DNA of 24,323 bases from Methanosarcinaceae archaeon (GCA_028690255.1 JAQVBP010000001.1:26181-50503), one strand, 5' to 3'; positions 14,899-22,615 are shown, counted from the stretch's first letter. Notes: generated from the letters alone by a model not told the origin. Numbers and translations: made by a program.

Positions 14899-15019
14899 GG
14901 TCATCGTTGATACGGGGGTGGAATAAGGTATCGATTTTAGGTTTTGAGTCCGAATTATGAACTAATTTCTGTTCAAAAATCGATAGCACACAGGCATGAA
15001 AATTCCTTAACCGATGACC
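14899..15019. repeat. Nested inverted repeats in the mptD/pssA spacer
   Basis: Outer arms GGTCATCG (14899-14906) and CGATGACC (15012-15019) enclose inner arms TATCGATTTTA (14929-14939) and AAAAATCGATA (14975-14985, ten of eleven paired). The arms are similarly spaced (22 and 26 bases apart). The 121-base unit ends nine bases before the pssA stop codon. It could be a miniature inverted-repeat element or a folded RNA; no open frame lies inside. A minus-strand TATA-like ATATAAAAT (about 14890-14898) just outside may drive mptD. Confidence 0.5.
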
Positions 15020-15027
15020 AATGAAAA

Positions 15028-15702
15028 TTATTCATAGTATTTTCTTGGAAATTTTATGAACGGGGATATGAGATATGTGAGCATCAGCCCGAAGAGCAGC
15101 AGGGAAAAGAACCTCATGTAGCTCAGATCCACGAAAAACATTATTACTGTGGCTCCGAAGACGGTGCCTATGAACCCCAGGGCCTTTGTGCTGCGGACCT
15201 TCGGGTACTTCACCGCACTTGCCATGAGGAGGGCCAGGGCGAGGGTAAGGGCTGATAGGAACCATTCGTTGATAAATTTCCCGTCAATCAGCATGTAGGA
15301 GGCCAGGACCACACAGCCTGCGGTTATGGGGAGGCCCTGAAACCCGGTGTTTTTCACAGGTACGGCATTGTAACGGGCAAGCCGCAGAACCCCGCAGACG
15401 ATATAGAAATACGAAACAAGAGCTGTCAGGAGGCTGCCTCCGAAGCGGAAGCAGATGAGCAGGGCCGGAGCCACTCCGAAAGAGACCGCGTCTGCGAGGG
15501 AGTCAAGTTCTTCCCCGAGTTTCCCGCCCCCGAACTTCCGGGCAACGAAGCCGTCCACCCCGTCCGCAACTGCCGCAAGGAGCAGGAGAATAAGGGCAAG
15601 GTCATAATTCCCTGCATGGGCCAGGGAGATGGCAGCAACTCCGAAGACGAGGTTCATAAGAGAAACCAGGTCGGGAGGTTTCAACAATTCCAGAAGGTTC
15701 AT
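15028..15702 (-). CDS. pssA: CDP-archaeol (CDP-diacylglycerol) serine phosphatidyltransferase
   Basis: Integral membrane enzyme that swaps CMP for L-serine on CDP-archaeol, giving archaetidylserine. The 224 residues hold the CDP-alcohol phosphotransferase signature as D47-xx-D50-G51-xx-A54-R55-x7-G63-xxx-D67-xxx-D71; the aspartates bind metal. About six to eight hydrophobic segments follow (e.g. LALILLLLAAVA, LLTALVSYFYIVCGVL, GCVVLASYMLI, FLSALTLALALLMA, VFGATVIMFFV, FFSLLLFGLMLTYLI). The C-terminus is basic (KFPRKYYE). Its ATG overlaps the stop of asd by four bases (ATGA), so the two are coupled, and artA lies just upstream of asd. Serine rather than inositol specificity follows from the neighbouring decarboxylase. 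Confidence 0.9.
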   Translation of the reverse strand: MNLLELLKPPDLVSLMNLVFGVAAISLAHAGNYDLALILLLLAAVADGVDGFVARKFGGGKLGEELDSLADAVSFGVAPALLICFRFGGSLLTALVSYFYIVCGVLRLARYNAVPVKNTGFQGLPITAGCVVLASYMLIDGKFINEWFLSALTLALALLMASAVKYPKVRSTKALGFIGTVFGATVIMFFVDLSYMRFFSLLLFGLMLTYLISPFIKFPRKYYE

Positions 15703-16325
15703 TCGAAATCCCTTTCCTGTTTTAATGTTGCGATAATGCTTTTTCCCGCTTTAACACGGTCTCCGATCTTTATAACCATATTAAATTCTTCTGGAATAGT
15801 TACGTCAACCCTTGAGCCGAAACGGATCATTCCGAGCCGCTGGCCCTGTTCGACAGTATCATTTATCTTTGAATAGGTGACGATCCTGCGGGCTATGGAC
15901 CCCGCTATCTGGGTGACGTGCACCTCTCCGTATCTGCTATCAATAATGAAATTATTTCTTTCGTTCCTTTCGGAGTCCTTGTGATAAGCCGGAATATGCC
16001 CTCCTTTCCTGTAGACAATTTCTTTAATCTTGCCGGCAATCGGGGCCCTGTTTACATGAACGTTCTGAAGAAACATGAATATGCATATCTTCCGTCCCCG
16101 GATTTCGGTGATTCTTCCATCTGCCGGAGCAAGCATGTAGTCCTCGGAAATTTCAACATTGCGTTCAGGGTCTCTGAAAAACAGGAGCATGAATAAAACA
16201 AGGGCTCCCCCCAGGCATGTTCCGTAGAGGTAAATTAAGTGGGGGCTGTATATTTGAAGGCCCGCAAAAAGGAAGGTGAGGGCAACAGCACTTAATATCC
16301 AGGAAATTGAACCTTTTGCGAGCAT
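15699..16325 (-). CDS. asd: Archaetidylserine decarboxylase proenzyme (PSD family)
   Basis: Decarboxylates archaetidylserine to archaetidylethanolamine using a pyruvoyl group made by self-cleavage. The 208 residues match the short PSD type: two hydrophobic segments at the N-terminus (about 8-50), RDPER (51-55), the APADGRI motif (67-72), FLQNVHVNRAPIAGKI (85-100), and the cleavage site RFGSRVD, with Ser171 becoming the pyruvoyl residue. The chain should split into a large beta and a small alpha subunit at Gly170-Ser171. It begins three bases after the artA stop and overlaps pssA by four bases, so artA-asd-pssA is a tight operon. ATG start at 16325. Confidence 0.92.
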   Translation of the reverse strand: MLAKGSISWILSAVALTFLFAGLQIYSPHLIYLYGTCLGGALVLFMLLFFRDPERNVEISEDYMLAPADGRITEIRGRKICIFMFLQNVHVNRAPIAGKIKEIVYRKGGHIPAYHKDSERNERNNFIIDSRYGEVHVTQIAGSIARRIVTYSKINDTVEQGQRLGMIRFGSRVDVTIPEEFNMVIKIGDRVKAGKSIIATLKQERDFE

Positions 16326-16328
16326 GTA

Positions 16329-17183
16329 TCAACCGTCTCTAAATCTGTTTAATATGCTTTTGAGTTCTCCGGAAATCATATACCATAAACCGTCTATCAT
16401 TTCAAGCAGTTCCGGCAGGATTCGGAGTACCGCATACGAGATTGCAAAAAGTGCAATCCCGGAACCGGCTTTTGCTATATAGTTATGGGCGATTGCAAAA
16501 CTGTCCGGACCGAACCATTCTCCTCCATAGGCCAGAACCACGAAGACGTCCCGGATCAGGTTAAGCCCGTAGATTACGGGAACCGAGACTAAAAATGCGG
16601 CTGCTAACCTTGTTAATGGTGCCTTTACCGCGGCAATGAGCCCCATAAAAAGGGCGATGCTTTCAATGGCCGTACATGCGAGAATAATTTCCACGGTATG
16701 CCCGTTCAGGCTTATGAGGTTCCAGGCTTCGTTCACGGCCGGAGCCCCCAGAATCCGGAGGATCCAGACCACCTGGGACGCAACTCCGCCTATGATCCAG
16801 GTGTTCAGGGAGGGCACATTTGCAAACGGGAAATAGACCAGGGCCCCGAGGGCACTCGCACTTGTAAGCATTGAGCTTATGTCCGGTGAAAGGTTTCCGG
16901 CGGCAGGCCCTTCCGGGTTTTCGCGTCCGGATGACTTTCTTCCTTCTCTGTATTCCTTTAGCATAATGTATGCAACGAGAATGCAGAAGAACGCAAACAC
17001 CAGTGTCAGGCCCACATTTGCATAATCATGGGTTTCAATGTAGTGCAGGGGCTGATAAAACCAGTGGATGGAAAAGATACTCCATCCTACCCCTCCGATT
17101 TGTTTTCGGATATTTGAGTTTTTAGGAATTACAGACGATATGAGCATTAATCCTAATGCTAACCAGAGTACATATTCGATCAT
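16329..17183 (-). CDS. artA: Archaeosortase (exosortase/archaeosortase family membrane protease)
   Basis: Predicted to cut surface proteins at a C-terminal sorting signal (PGF-CTERM type in known ArtA substrates) and link them to a membrane lipid. About 284 residues with some seven or eight hydrophobic segments. The catalytic trio is visible: Cys170 in ILACTAIESIALFMG, Arg211 in NLIRDVFVV, and His233 in AIAHNYIAKAG. The start is ATG at 17183, because AGGTG lies nine bases before it; a GTG at 17195 would overlap that ribosome-binding site. It is first in an operon with asd and pssA, whose archaetidylethanolamine product is linked to ArtA function in haloarchaea (established knowledge). The N-terminal half has a hydrophilic loop (EYREGRKSSGREN). 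The exact archaeosortase subclass is inferred, not proven. Confidence 0.85.
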   Translation of the reverse strand: MIEYVLWLALGLMLISSVIPKNSNIRKQIGGVGWSIFSIHWFYQPLHYIETHDYANVGLTLVFAFFCILVAYIMLKEYREGRKSSGRENPEGPAAGNLSPDISSMLTSASALGALVYFPFANVPSLNTWIIGGVASQVVWILRILGAPAVNEAWNLISLNGHTVEIILACTAIESIALFMGLIAAVKAPLTRLAAAFLVSVPVIYGLNLIRDVFVVLAYGGEWFGPDSFAIAHNYIAKAGSGIALFAISYAVLRILPELLEMIDGLWYMISGELKSILNRFRDG

Positions 17184-17732
17184 TTTTACAAGCACCTTTT
17201 TACCAGGGGCAACCTCTCTCCGGAATTACTGCTGTGCCGGGAGGGGAAATCCCGGGAGAATCCTGCTTTTTTTCGGAAAGCCCCGAAGTGAGCTCAGAAG
17301 CCCGTAATATTTTTACTCATAACAGTTACATTGACTGGGAGGAAATATACTGCAGAATCCTGAAATAAAATCTTGATAAATATGGTAACAAATTTCTACT
17401 ATAAGAAGAAAGCGAATTACAAGAAGTTTTTCATATCAACTGCCCTATTTTTTTAGGAATGAATATTCATTGGAATAATTGAAATAGAATGAGGATTTTC
17501 TATAATAGGTTCAATACCAGACATATTGTTTTATCGTCAACTACCCCATTCTAAATCAGTGGGGTTTGTTTCAGCAAGCCCTGGTTGACCGGCTTAAGTC
17601 TTAAGCCTGACAGTGGACGGCATTTCTCTCCCTGCTAAAGCAATGTGGCTTCCTGTCTATCATATATGATTGAACGGAAAGCAGCGGAATCAAGGATTTT
17701 TTTCTAATAAAAAAGAGTGTTGAAGGCACTTT
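17184..17732. other. Divergent artA/Nudix spacer
   Basis: 549 bases without a credible gene. The part next to artA holds its ribosome-binding site (AGGTG). The AT-rich middle (about 17390-17530) has several TATA-like stretches, including TTCTATAATAGG near 17498. The right part is the mini-element 17535-17660. TTTCTAATAAAAAAGAG near 17702-17718 is close to the Nudix start and may be its promoter. No tRNA or stable RNA was recognised. Confidence 0.4.
17535..17660. mobile_element. IS200/IS605-derived mini-element, copy C (two palindromic ends)
   Basis: CGTCAACTA leads into hairpin CCCCATT (17544-17550), loop CTAAATC, AGTGGGG (17558-17564). A perfect palindrome GGCTTAAG-T-CTTAAGCC (17591-17607) follows. 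Then a decayed hairpin with TGCTAAAGCA at its centre and TGTGGCTTCCTG after it resembles the opposite palindromic end of such elements. About 125 bases with both kinds of end and no transposase fits a palindrome-associated non-autonomous element or a deleted IS remnant. Confidence 0.55.
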
Positions 17733-18149
17733 ATGACACCCCCAAGTCCGAAATTAACTGTGGATGCAGTCATCCTTTTTGAAAACAGACTTGTTCTTGT
17801 GAAAAGGAAAAATTCCCCCTATAAAGGCCATTTTGCCCTTCCCGGAGGCTTTGTCGAAATCGGGGAAAGTACGGAAAACGCGGTCTGCAGGGAAGCTTTT
17901 GAAGAAACAGGGCTTTCGATAGAAATCATAAAATTAATCGGAGTCTACTCCGACCCTTCCCGCGATCCGAGGGGGCATACGGTTTCAGTATGCTACCTGG
18001 CAAAGGGACGCGGAATAGTACAAGCTGGTTCTGACGCTGCGGCTGCAGAACTTTTTGGGCTTGATTCGATCCCGGAGCTGGCTTTTGACCACAATAAAAT
18101 CATAAACGATGCAAAAAGTGATATTAATGCGTTTTTGTCCCAAGTGTAA
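17733..18149 (+). CDS. Nudix hydrolase, ADP-ribose pyrophosphatase-like
   Basis: Hydrolyses a nucleoside diphosphate linked to another moiety; substrate not certain. The 138 residues begin LTVDAVILFENRLVLVKRKN, typical of ADP-ribose or NADH pyrophosphatase-type Nudix proteins. The full Nudix box is G39-x5-E45-x7-R53-E54-x-x-E57-E58-x-G60-L61 (GGFVEIGESTENAVCREAFEETGL region), with the metal-binding glutamates intact. GVYSDPSRDPRGHTVSVCYLA after the box is the usual ADP-ribose-type context. The ATG at 17733 has only a weak ribosome-binding site. The tfs gene begins inside its last 23 bases, so the two are probably one operon. ADP-ribose as substrate is a guess from overall similarity. Confidence 0.88.
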   Translation: MTPPSPKLTVDAVILFENRLVLVKRKNSPYKGHFALPGGFVEIGESTENAVCREAFEETGLSIEIIKLIGVYSDPSRDPRGHTVSVCYLAKGRGIVQAGSDAAAAELFGLDSIPELAFDHNKIINDAKSDINAFLSQV

Positions 18150-18444
18150 AAGTATGATGTTTCCTAAAAACGGTAACTTCGAATGTAGAAAATGTGGACA
18201 CACAGAGTCCATGGAAGATAAAAAACAGGAATCATTTGTTTCCACATCAAAAATAGACGAACATGAAGTAGTGGTACTTGAAGGAGAACAGCTTTCCGGT
18301 CTGCCCACAACACGTGCAAAATGCCCGGAATGCGGGAATATGACTGCGCACTGGTGGCTCAGACAGCTCCGCTCTGCTGACGAATCGGAAACCCGCTTTT
18401 TCAAGTGCACCAAGTGCGGCTTTACCTGGAGAGAATACGACTGA
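18127..18444 (+). CDS. tfs: Transcription factor S (TFIIS-like RNA polymerase cleavage factor)
   Basis: Stimulates transcript cleavage by backtracked RNA polymerase. The 105 residues have two zinc ribbons: C4/C7 with C20/C23 (MRFCPKC, FECRKCG) and C66/C69 with C94/C97 (CPECGN, CTKCG). The catalytic acidic pair D85-E86 (SADESETRFF) sits in the hairpin of the C-terminal ribbon, as in active TFS and TFIIS. Start: ATG 18127 gives the usual MRFCPKC terminus; another in-frame ATG at 18109 would add six residues. GTGAT just before 18127 can act as ribosome-binding site. It overlaps the Nudix gene. The D-E pair suggests the active paralogue rather than an inhibitory variant. Confidence 0.93.
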   Translation: MRFCPKCKSMMFPKNGNFECRKCGHTESMEDKKQESFVSTSKIDEHEVVVLEGEQLSGLPTTRAKCPECGNMTAHWWLRQLRSADESETRFFKCTKCGFTWREYD

Positions 18445-18850
18445 AGGTTTCCGGACTAAGAGTGCAGAAAGCATTTTTTATTAACTTTGCCGCAGGACGC
18501 GGAAATGTGGAAAACCTCAGGCATATCGGCTTTTCTTTTTAAATTGGAATTGTTTTTATTGCAGTTCCGGGTTATTTAATTCCGCTTTCCCGCGGATCTG
18601 CCCGCTTTTTCTTTATCGGGACTTCTCTGTCACAGCCAGCCAGGGGCTGACCACAATTTATATACTTTAGCGGAACTTTCAACCTACTGGTTTGCCCGGT
18701 TCCTGAAATGCTGATTTTCCGGACAGAGGGGAGTTTTCCGGCCGGAAAGACAAAATACCGCCCGAAAACGCTGCAGCCTACAAAGAAATTTATATATGCC
18801 GAGGGCGAATAAGGAGTTTTAAATTTAAATTTATTTAATGGAGAAGAAGT
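18445..18850. promoter_or_regulatory. pcn upstream region: two TATA boxes flanking a 14-bp palindrome
   Basis: 406 bases without a gene. GCATTTTTTATT (about 18471-18482) may end the tfs transcript. AATTTATATACTTT (about 18655-18668) and AAATTTATATATGC (about 18786-18799) are both good TATA boxes; the second fits pcn with a leader of about 30 bases. Between them TTTCCGGCCGGAAA (18735-18748) is a perfect palindrome suited to a dimeric regulator. The bases from 18690 to 18780 are GC-rich and could form an RNA transcribed from the first box, but no family was recognised. Confidence 0.5.
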
Positions 18851-19588
18851 ATGTTGAAGGCAGCGATTAATGCAGAGCTTCTGAAAGACTCGATTGCCGC
18901 ATTGGCTGTAATTGTTGACGAAGTCAGGTTCAAGATTTCCCAGGAGGGCATTTCAGTAAAAGCCGTTGATCCTGCAAATGTCGCAATGGGCATTTTTGAA
19001 CTCAGAGCGGAAGCATTTGATGAATATAATGCGGATGAATGTGAAATCGGTATTGACCTGAACAAGATTTCAGACCTTCTGGGGCTTGCGGACAAAACCG
19101 ATACCGTGAAGATGGAACTGGATGAAAACTCCCAGAAGTTGTTAATCGATGTTGGTGGGCTTTCCTATACTCTTTCTCTTCTGGACCCCTCTACCATCCG
19201 GGCCGAGCCCCGGGTCCCCCAGCTTGAGCTTCCTGTAAAGGTCGTCTTAAACGGGCTTGATCTCAGGCGCGCGGTAAAGGCTTCCGAAAAGATCAGTGAC
19301 CATATGCTCATGGGCGTCTCGGATGATACCTTTTACATGGAAGCAAAAGGAGATACCGACAAGGTCCGGCTGGAGATGGGGCGGGACCAGTTAATCGATT
19401 TGAAATCAGGAGATGCCTGTTCTCTCTTTTCCCTGGACTACCTGAGCGAGATTGTCAAGCCGGCAAACAAGGCAAATGAAGTTACTCTTTCCCTGGGAAG
19501 AGATTTTCCCATCCTGATTGACTTTGAAATCGCAAACGGAGCCGGAAAGGTCTCTTATCTGCTGGCCCCGAGAATTGAATCTGATTAA
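18851..19588 (+). CDS. pcn: DNA polymerase sliding clamp (PCNA)
   Basis: Homotrimeric ring that tethers replicative polymerases, ligase and FEN1 to DNA. The 245 residues align over the whole PCNA family: LKAAINAELLKDSIAALAVIVDEVRFKISQEGISVKAVDPANVAM (1-47), Asp-rich CEIGIDLNKISDLLGLA, LLDPSTIRAEPRVPQLELPVKVVL around the interdomain connector, and YLSEIVKPANKANEVTLSLGRDFPI with the C-terminal YLLAPRIESD; two PCNA domains are evident. GGAGAAGAAGT before the ATG is the ribosome-binding site. priL starts three bases after the stop, so the two are transcribed together as a replication operon. The TATA box about 55 bases upstream probably drives both. Secure assignment. Confidence 0.96.
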   Translation: MLKAAINAELLKDSIAALAVIVDEVRFKISQEGISVKAVDPANVAMGIFELRAEAFDEYNADECEIGIDLNKISDLLGLADKTDTVKMELDENSQKLLIDVGGLSYTLSLLDPSTIRAEPRVPQLELPVKVVLNGLDLRRAVKASEKISDHMLMGVSDDTFYMEAKGDTDKVRLEMGRDQLIDLKSGDACSLFSLDYLSEIVKPANKANEVTLSLGRDFPILIDFEIANGAGKVSYLLAPRIESD

Positions 19589-19591
19589 GGC

Positions 19592-20752
19592 ATGGACCTC
19601 GAACACCTGGCTTTATATCCGTTTGTTTCAGAAGCCTCTGCCGAAGTGGAAAGCCTGAACCTTTCTCTTGAAAGGCTGCTCAGTTCCCCGGCCTACCGGA
19701 CTGCCCGGGCCAGGGGGGTGGAAAGGGTCAGTCAGGCGTTAGAGGGTGAAATTGAAAAACCCTCTATAGTCGGGGACACACAGGCTCTTTCCGAACTTCT
19801 TTCCTATCCTTTTGCAAGAATGCTGGTCATAGCGGTGGATGACCAGCTCTTTACAAAGCGTTATGCGCTCGCGGAAGCCAAAGCTGCTCACACCCTTTTA
19901 AAGACAGAGAGCATGGAATTTTTACTTGAGTTCGGGGAAGAATTCGGGCTTTCGGCCGAGCCTCAGGACTTTCATTTCAAGCTCCATTTTACGGACTACA
20001 TCCGCTTTTCCTCCCCCCTCAAGGAAGCTGCCTGGAAACTTACAAACAGGCAGCTTCAGGCAGGCAGGGTCTGGGTTAAAAAAGAAGAGTTTGCAAGGCT
20101 TCTTCTGGAAGCCATCCGGGAAAGGGTCGAAAAATCCTTATCTGGGGAGGGGACTCCGTCTTCTTCCGACCTTCCCGCCGAAGTCCTGGAGTTCTGTGCT
20201 CCTTACGCCGTCGAGCTTAAGGAAAAGTTCGAAGTTCGGAAAAAACAGTTTGGGATTACGGACTTCGGGGATGTGGAACCCGAGCTTTTCCCACCCTGCA
20301 TTTCCCATGCTCTCGCAAGTGTCCGGGCCGGAATTAACCTCGCGCATTCCATGCGCTTTGCAATGACCTCCTTTTTACTGACAATCGGGATGTCCACGGA
20401 CGACGTTCTGGCTCTTTTCAATGTCTCCCCTGACTTTGATGCGGAAAAGACCCTTTACCAGATAGAGCACATCGCAGGCTCCTCCGGCACTCCTTACAAA
20501 CCCCCGGCCTGTGAAACCATGCGGACCTACGGAAACTGCATAGGCAAAAACGGGCTCTGTGAAAGGATAAACCACCCTCTGAGTTACTATCAGAAAAAGC
20601 TCTACTTCAAAAATAAGGATAAAGAAGAAAGGGAAGCTGCAAAAAATGAAGTCGGGGAAAAGGGAGAAACAGAAAAAGAAGCGCTGGGAAAGAAAAATAT
20701 GGGTAAGAAAGGGGAAGCCGGAAGGGTAGAAGGAACCGAAGGAACTGAATGA
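19592..20752 (+). CDS. priL: DNA primase large subunit PriL
   Basis: Regulatory subunit of the heterodimeric archaeal-eukaryotic primase; with PriS it makes RNA/DNA primers. Residues 1-200 are the helical N-terminal region (LALYPFVSEASAEVE near the start, YIRFSSPL near 136-143). The C-terminal iron-sulfur domain has four expected cluster cysteines: C236 (FPPCISHAL), C307 (PPACETMRTYG), C316 (GNCIGKNG) and C323 (GLCERINHPLSYY). The core ends near residue 340. A 45-residue charged tail rich in Lys and Glu, ending in GTEGTE, is extra and low-complexity. The start is ATG three bases after pcn. PriS is not in this window. The tail is encoded by short GA-rich repeats, so its length may vary among strains. 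Confidence 0.93.
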   Translation: MDLEHLALYPFVSEASAEVESLNLSLERLLSSPAYRTARARGVERVSQALEGEIEKPSIVGDTQALSELLSYPFARMLVIAVDDQLFTKRYALAEAKAAHTLLKTESMEFLLEFGEEFGLSAEPQDFHFKLHFTDYIRFSSPLKEAAWKLTNRQLQAGRVWVKKEEFARLLLEAIRERVEKSLSGEGTPSSSDLPAEVLEFCAPYAVELKEKFEVRKKQFGITDFGDVEPELFPPCISHALASVRAGINLAHSMRFAMTSFLLTIGMSTDDVLALFNVSPDFDAEKTLYQIEHIAGSSGTPYKPPACETMRTYGNCIGKNGLCERINHPLSYYQKKLYFKNKDKEEREAAKNEVGEKGETEKEALGKKNMGKKGEAGRVEGTEGTE

Positions 20753-21278
20753 ATTGAAGAAAAACCTCGTAAAAAAGGAGCATGGGACAGGAGAAAGAAT
20801 AAATCATATTTTTCCGGGGATCAGGTTTTTTTTCATGAATCGATTTTTGGGCCCGGTGCCCTCAACGGCCGACGCAGGAGGCCGGGTGTTTCTAAATTAA
20901 AAGGAAGATCGAGCAAACACTGAAAATTGCGGGGCCGAAAGAATAAAACATAGCCAAAAACCGCAGTCCCCTTTCTAAAGGCCGCATTCTCTTTTTCCGG
21001 GGCCGAGATCCTCTTCTTCGAAAAATGTGTCTTTGCTCATGAGATCTATTTTTTCCATTTCAGTCACGAAAAGTCTGGCCTGCGGCCGGTGAGAAGGCCG
21101 GACTTTTGCAAGCATATTCAAAAAACAGCCCTGAATTTTTGAAAATTAATTCAAAATGGTGGCCGTTTTAATTGACTGCTTTACGATGGTTTTTACTTCC
21201 GGTAGCAGAAGGCCCCCTACTCGACAGCCGAAGGCTGGCCGGTGGGGGTCGTTGACATCGACTGTTTTATAGACTGCT
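20753..21278. terminator. priL/cbiA convergent spacer with T-run and hairpins
   Basis: 526 bases without a gene. A run of eight Ts (about 20825-20834) is the probable priL terminator. Arms AAAAGTCTGGCC (21069-21080) and GGCCGGACTTTT (21096-21107) form a 12-bp stem with one G-T wobble and a 15-base loop, ending in T's, like a bidirectional terminator. A second hairpin has outer arms GGCCCCC (21211-21217) and GGGGGTC (21244-21250) around AGCC-GAA-GGCT. TTTTAATTGACTGCTTTA (about 21166-21183) recurs with changes at about 21264-21280. Confidence 0.5.
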
Positions 21279-22598
21279 TTATTTTCTTCTGTATTCCCTG
21301 CATTTTTCAATAAACTTTTCTACCGGGAAGGTTGCCGGGTGGGCGTGCATGTAGCCTGCAAGGACGTTGTGTTCGACAAGTCCGTCAAAGCCGTCCTGAA
21401 TTCCTTTACCCCTGAGCATTTCATAGGCGAACCTGGCGTCCCGGTCGCATTCTGTGAGGGAGTAGTGAAACTCGTGGCCCCGGAGGTTATGTGCAGAGAA
21501 GTTTTTGTCCAGAGGCCGGGCCTCGGTATAGCCAAGGCCTCTGAGCCGGTTGGTCATGCGGGTGTTCGCAGGCACAACATCGGCCATTTTATAGCTCCTG
21601 CCTTCCACCTCGTAGTTTCCGCAGAGGTAAAGGAGGCCTCCGCATTCCGCATAAATCGGGAGCCCGTCGGAGGCGAGGTCCTTTAATTTATGGGTGGACT
21701 TTGCTGCCTCCAGGGTTTCGGCGTGGAGTTCGGGGTAGCCTCCTCCATAATAGATCCCGTCAACGTCCGGGAGTTCATTCTCCATCGGGCTGAAAAAGAC
21801 GAGTTCGGCTCCGTTTGCCCTAAATGCGTCGAACATATCGTTGTAGTAGAAGCAGAAGGCCTGGTCATAGGCGACCCCGATCCTGACATCGGCTTCGGGC
21901 TCCGGGACATCTTTTGGCTCCGGAACCGAAAAGGGCTCCGCAAGGGCAAGAATTGCATCAAGGTCCACGTTCTCCTCGATAAATTCCGCCATTTCGGCCG
22001 TGTTGTAGTCCTTTTCATGGGCCATGTAGAGCCCGAGATGCCTTGAAGGGACTTCGATATCCTTTTGTCTCGGGATCATGCCGACAACCGGGATGTCTCC
22101 GGGAAGGGCGTCCTTAATCATCTGCCCGTGGCGCGGACTTCCGACCTTATTCAGGATAACTCCTGCAATTCTTATATCGGGATCAAAGGTAGAGTAACCT
22201 TTTAGAAGAGCCGCAGCACTCCGGGACATCCCGTGCACGTTTATTACCAGGATAACGGGCGCGTCCAGGGTCTTTGCGACATGCGCCGAACTTGCGATTT
22301 CCGTTGAGTCCAGGCCGTCAAAGAGGCCCATGACCCCTTCGATGACCGCTATTTCAGCGTCCCCGGAAGTCTTCGAAACCGTTTCTCTGACCCCGTCCGT
22401 TCCCATCATGTAAGTGTCCAGGTTCCGGGAAGGTCTTCCGCAGATGGCGGTGTGGTGGGAAGGGTCGATGTAGTCCGGGCCAACCTTGTAAGGCTGGACC
22501 TTTAGCTCCCTGTGCTTGAGGGCAGCCATTACGCCCATGGAGGCTGTTGTTTTTCCGACTCCGCTATGGGTTCCTGCGATAAGTATTCCTTTTGTCAT
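21279..22598 (-). CDS. cbiA: Cobyrinate / Ni-sirohydrochlorin a,c-diamide synthase
   Basis: ATP- and glutamine-dependent amidation of the a and c carboxylates of a modified tetrapyrrole. The 439 residues have an N-terminal P-loop domain: GTHSGVGKTT (9-18), KVGPDYIDPSHH (38-49), EGVMGLFDGLD (87-97). The C-terminal glutaminase domain has IYYGGGYPELHAETL, the nucleophile Cys319 in YAECGGLLYL, and GHEFHYS (374-380) plus MHAHPATFP near the end. Methanogens need this reaction for B12 (CbiA) and for coenzyme F430 (CfbB), and some enzymes do both. Sequence alone, and the lack of cobalamin or cfb neighbours, do not tell which. The ATG at 22598 has no ribosome-binding site but lies about 26 bases from a TATA-like palindrome, so it may be leaderless. 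Confidence 0.9.
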   Translation of the reverse strand: MTKGILIAGTHSGVGKTTASMGVMAALKHRELKVQPYKVGPDYIDPSHHTAICGRPSRNLDTYMMGTDGVRETVSKTSGDAEIAVIEGVMGLFDGLDSTEIASSAHVAKTLDAPVILVINVHGMSRSAAALLKGYSTFDPDIRIAGVILNKVGSPRHGQMIKDALPGDIPVVGMIPRQKDIEVPSRHLGLYMAHEKDYNTAEMAEFIEENVDLDAILALAEPFSVPEPKDVPEPEADVRIGVAYDQAFCFYYNDMFDAFRANGAELVFFSPMENELPDVDGIYYGGGYPELHAETLEAAKSTHKLKDLASDGLPIYAECGGLLYLCGNYEVEGRSYKMADVVPANTRMTNRLRGLGYTEARPLDKNFSAHNLRGHEFHYSLTECDRDARFAYEMLRGKGIQDGFDGLVEHNVLAGYMHAHPATFPVEKFIEKCREYRRK

Positions 22599-22615
22599 TT
22601 GCTATTATTGGGTAC

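Noticed and set aside
17535..17660. TnpB omega RNA or riboswitch
   Set aside because: The hairpins fit element ends, but there is no tnpB frame nearby and no recognisable riboswitch core. Kept only as a mini-element.
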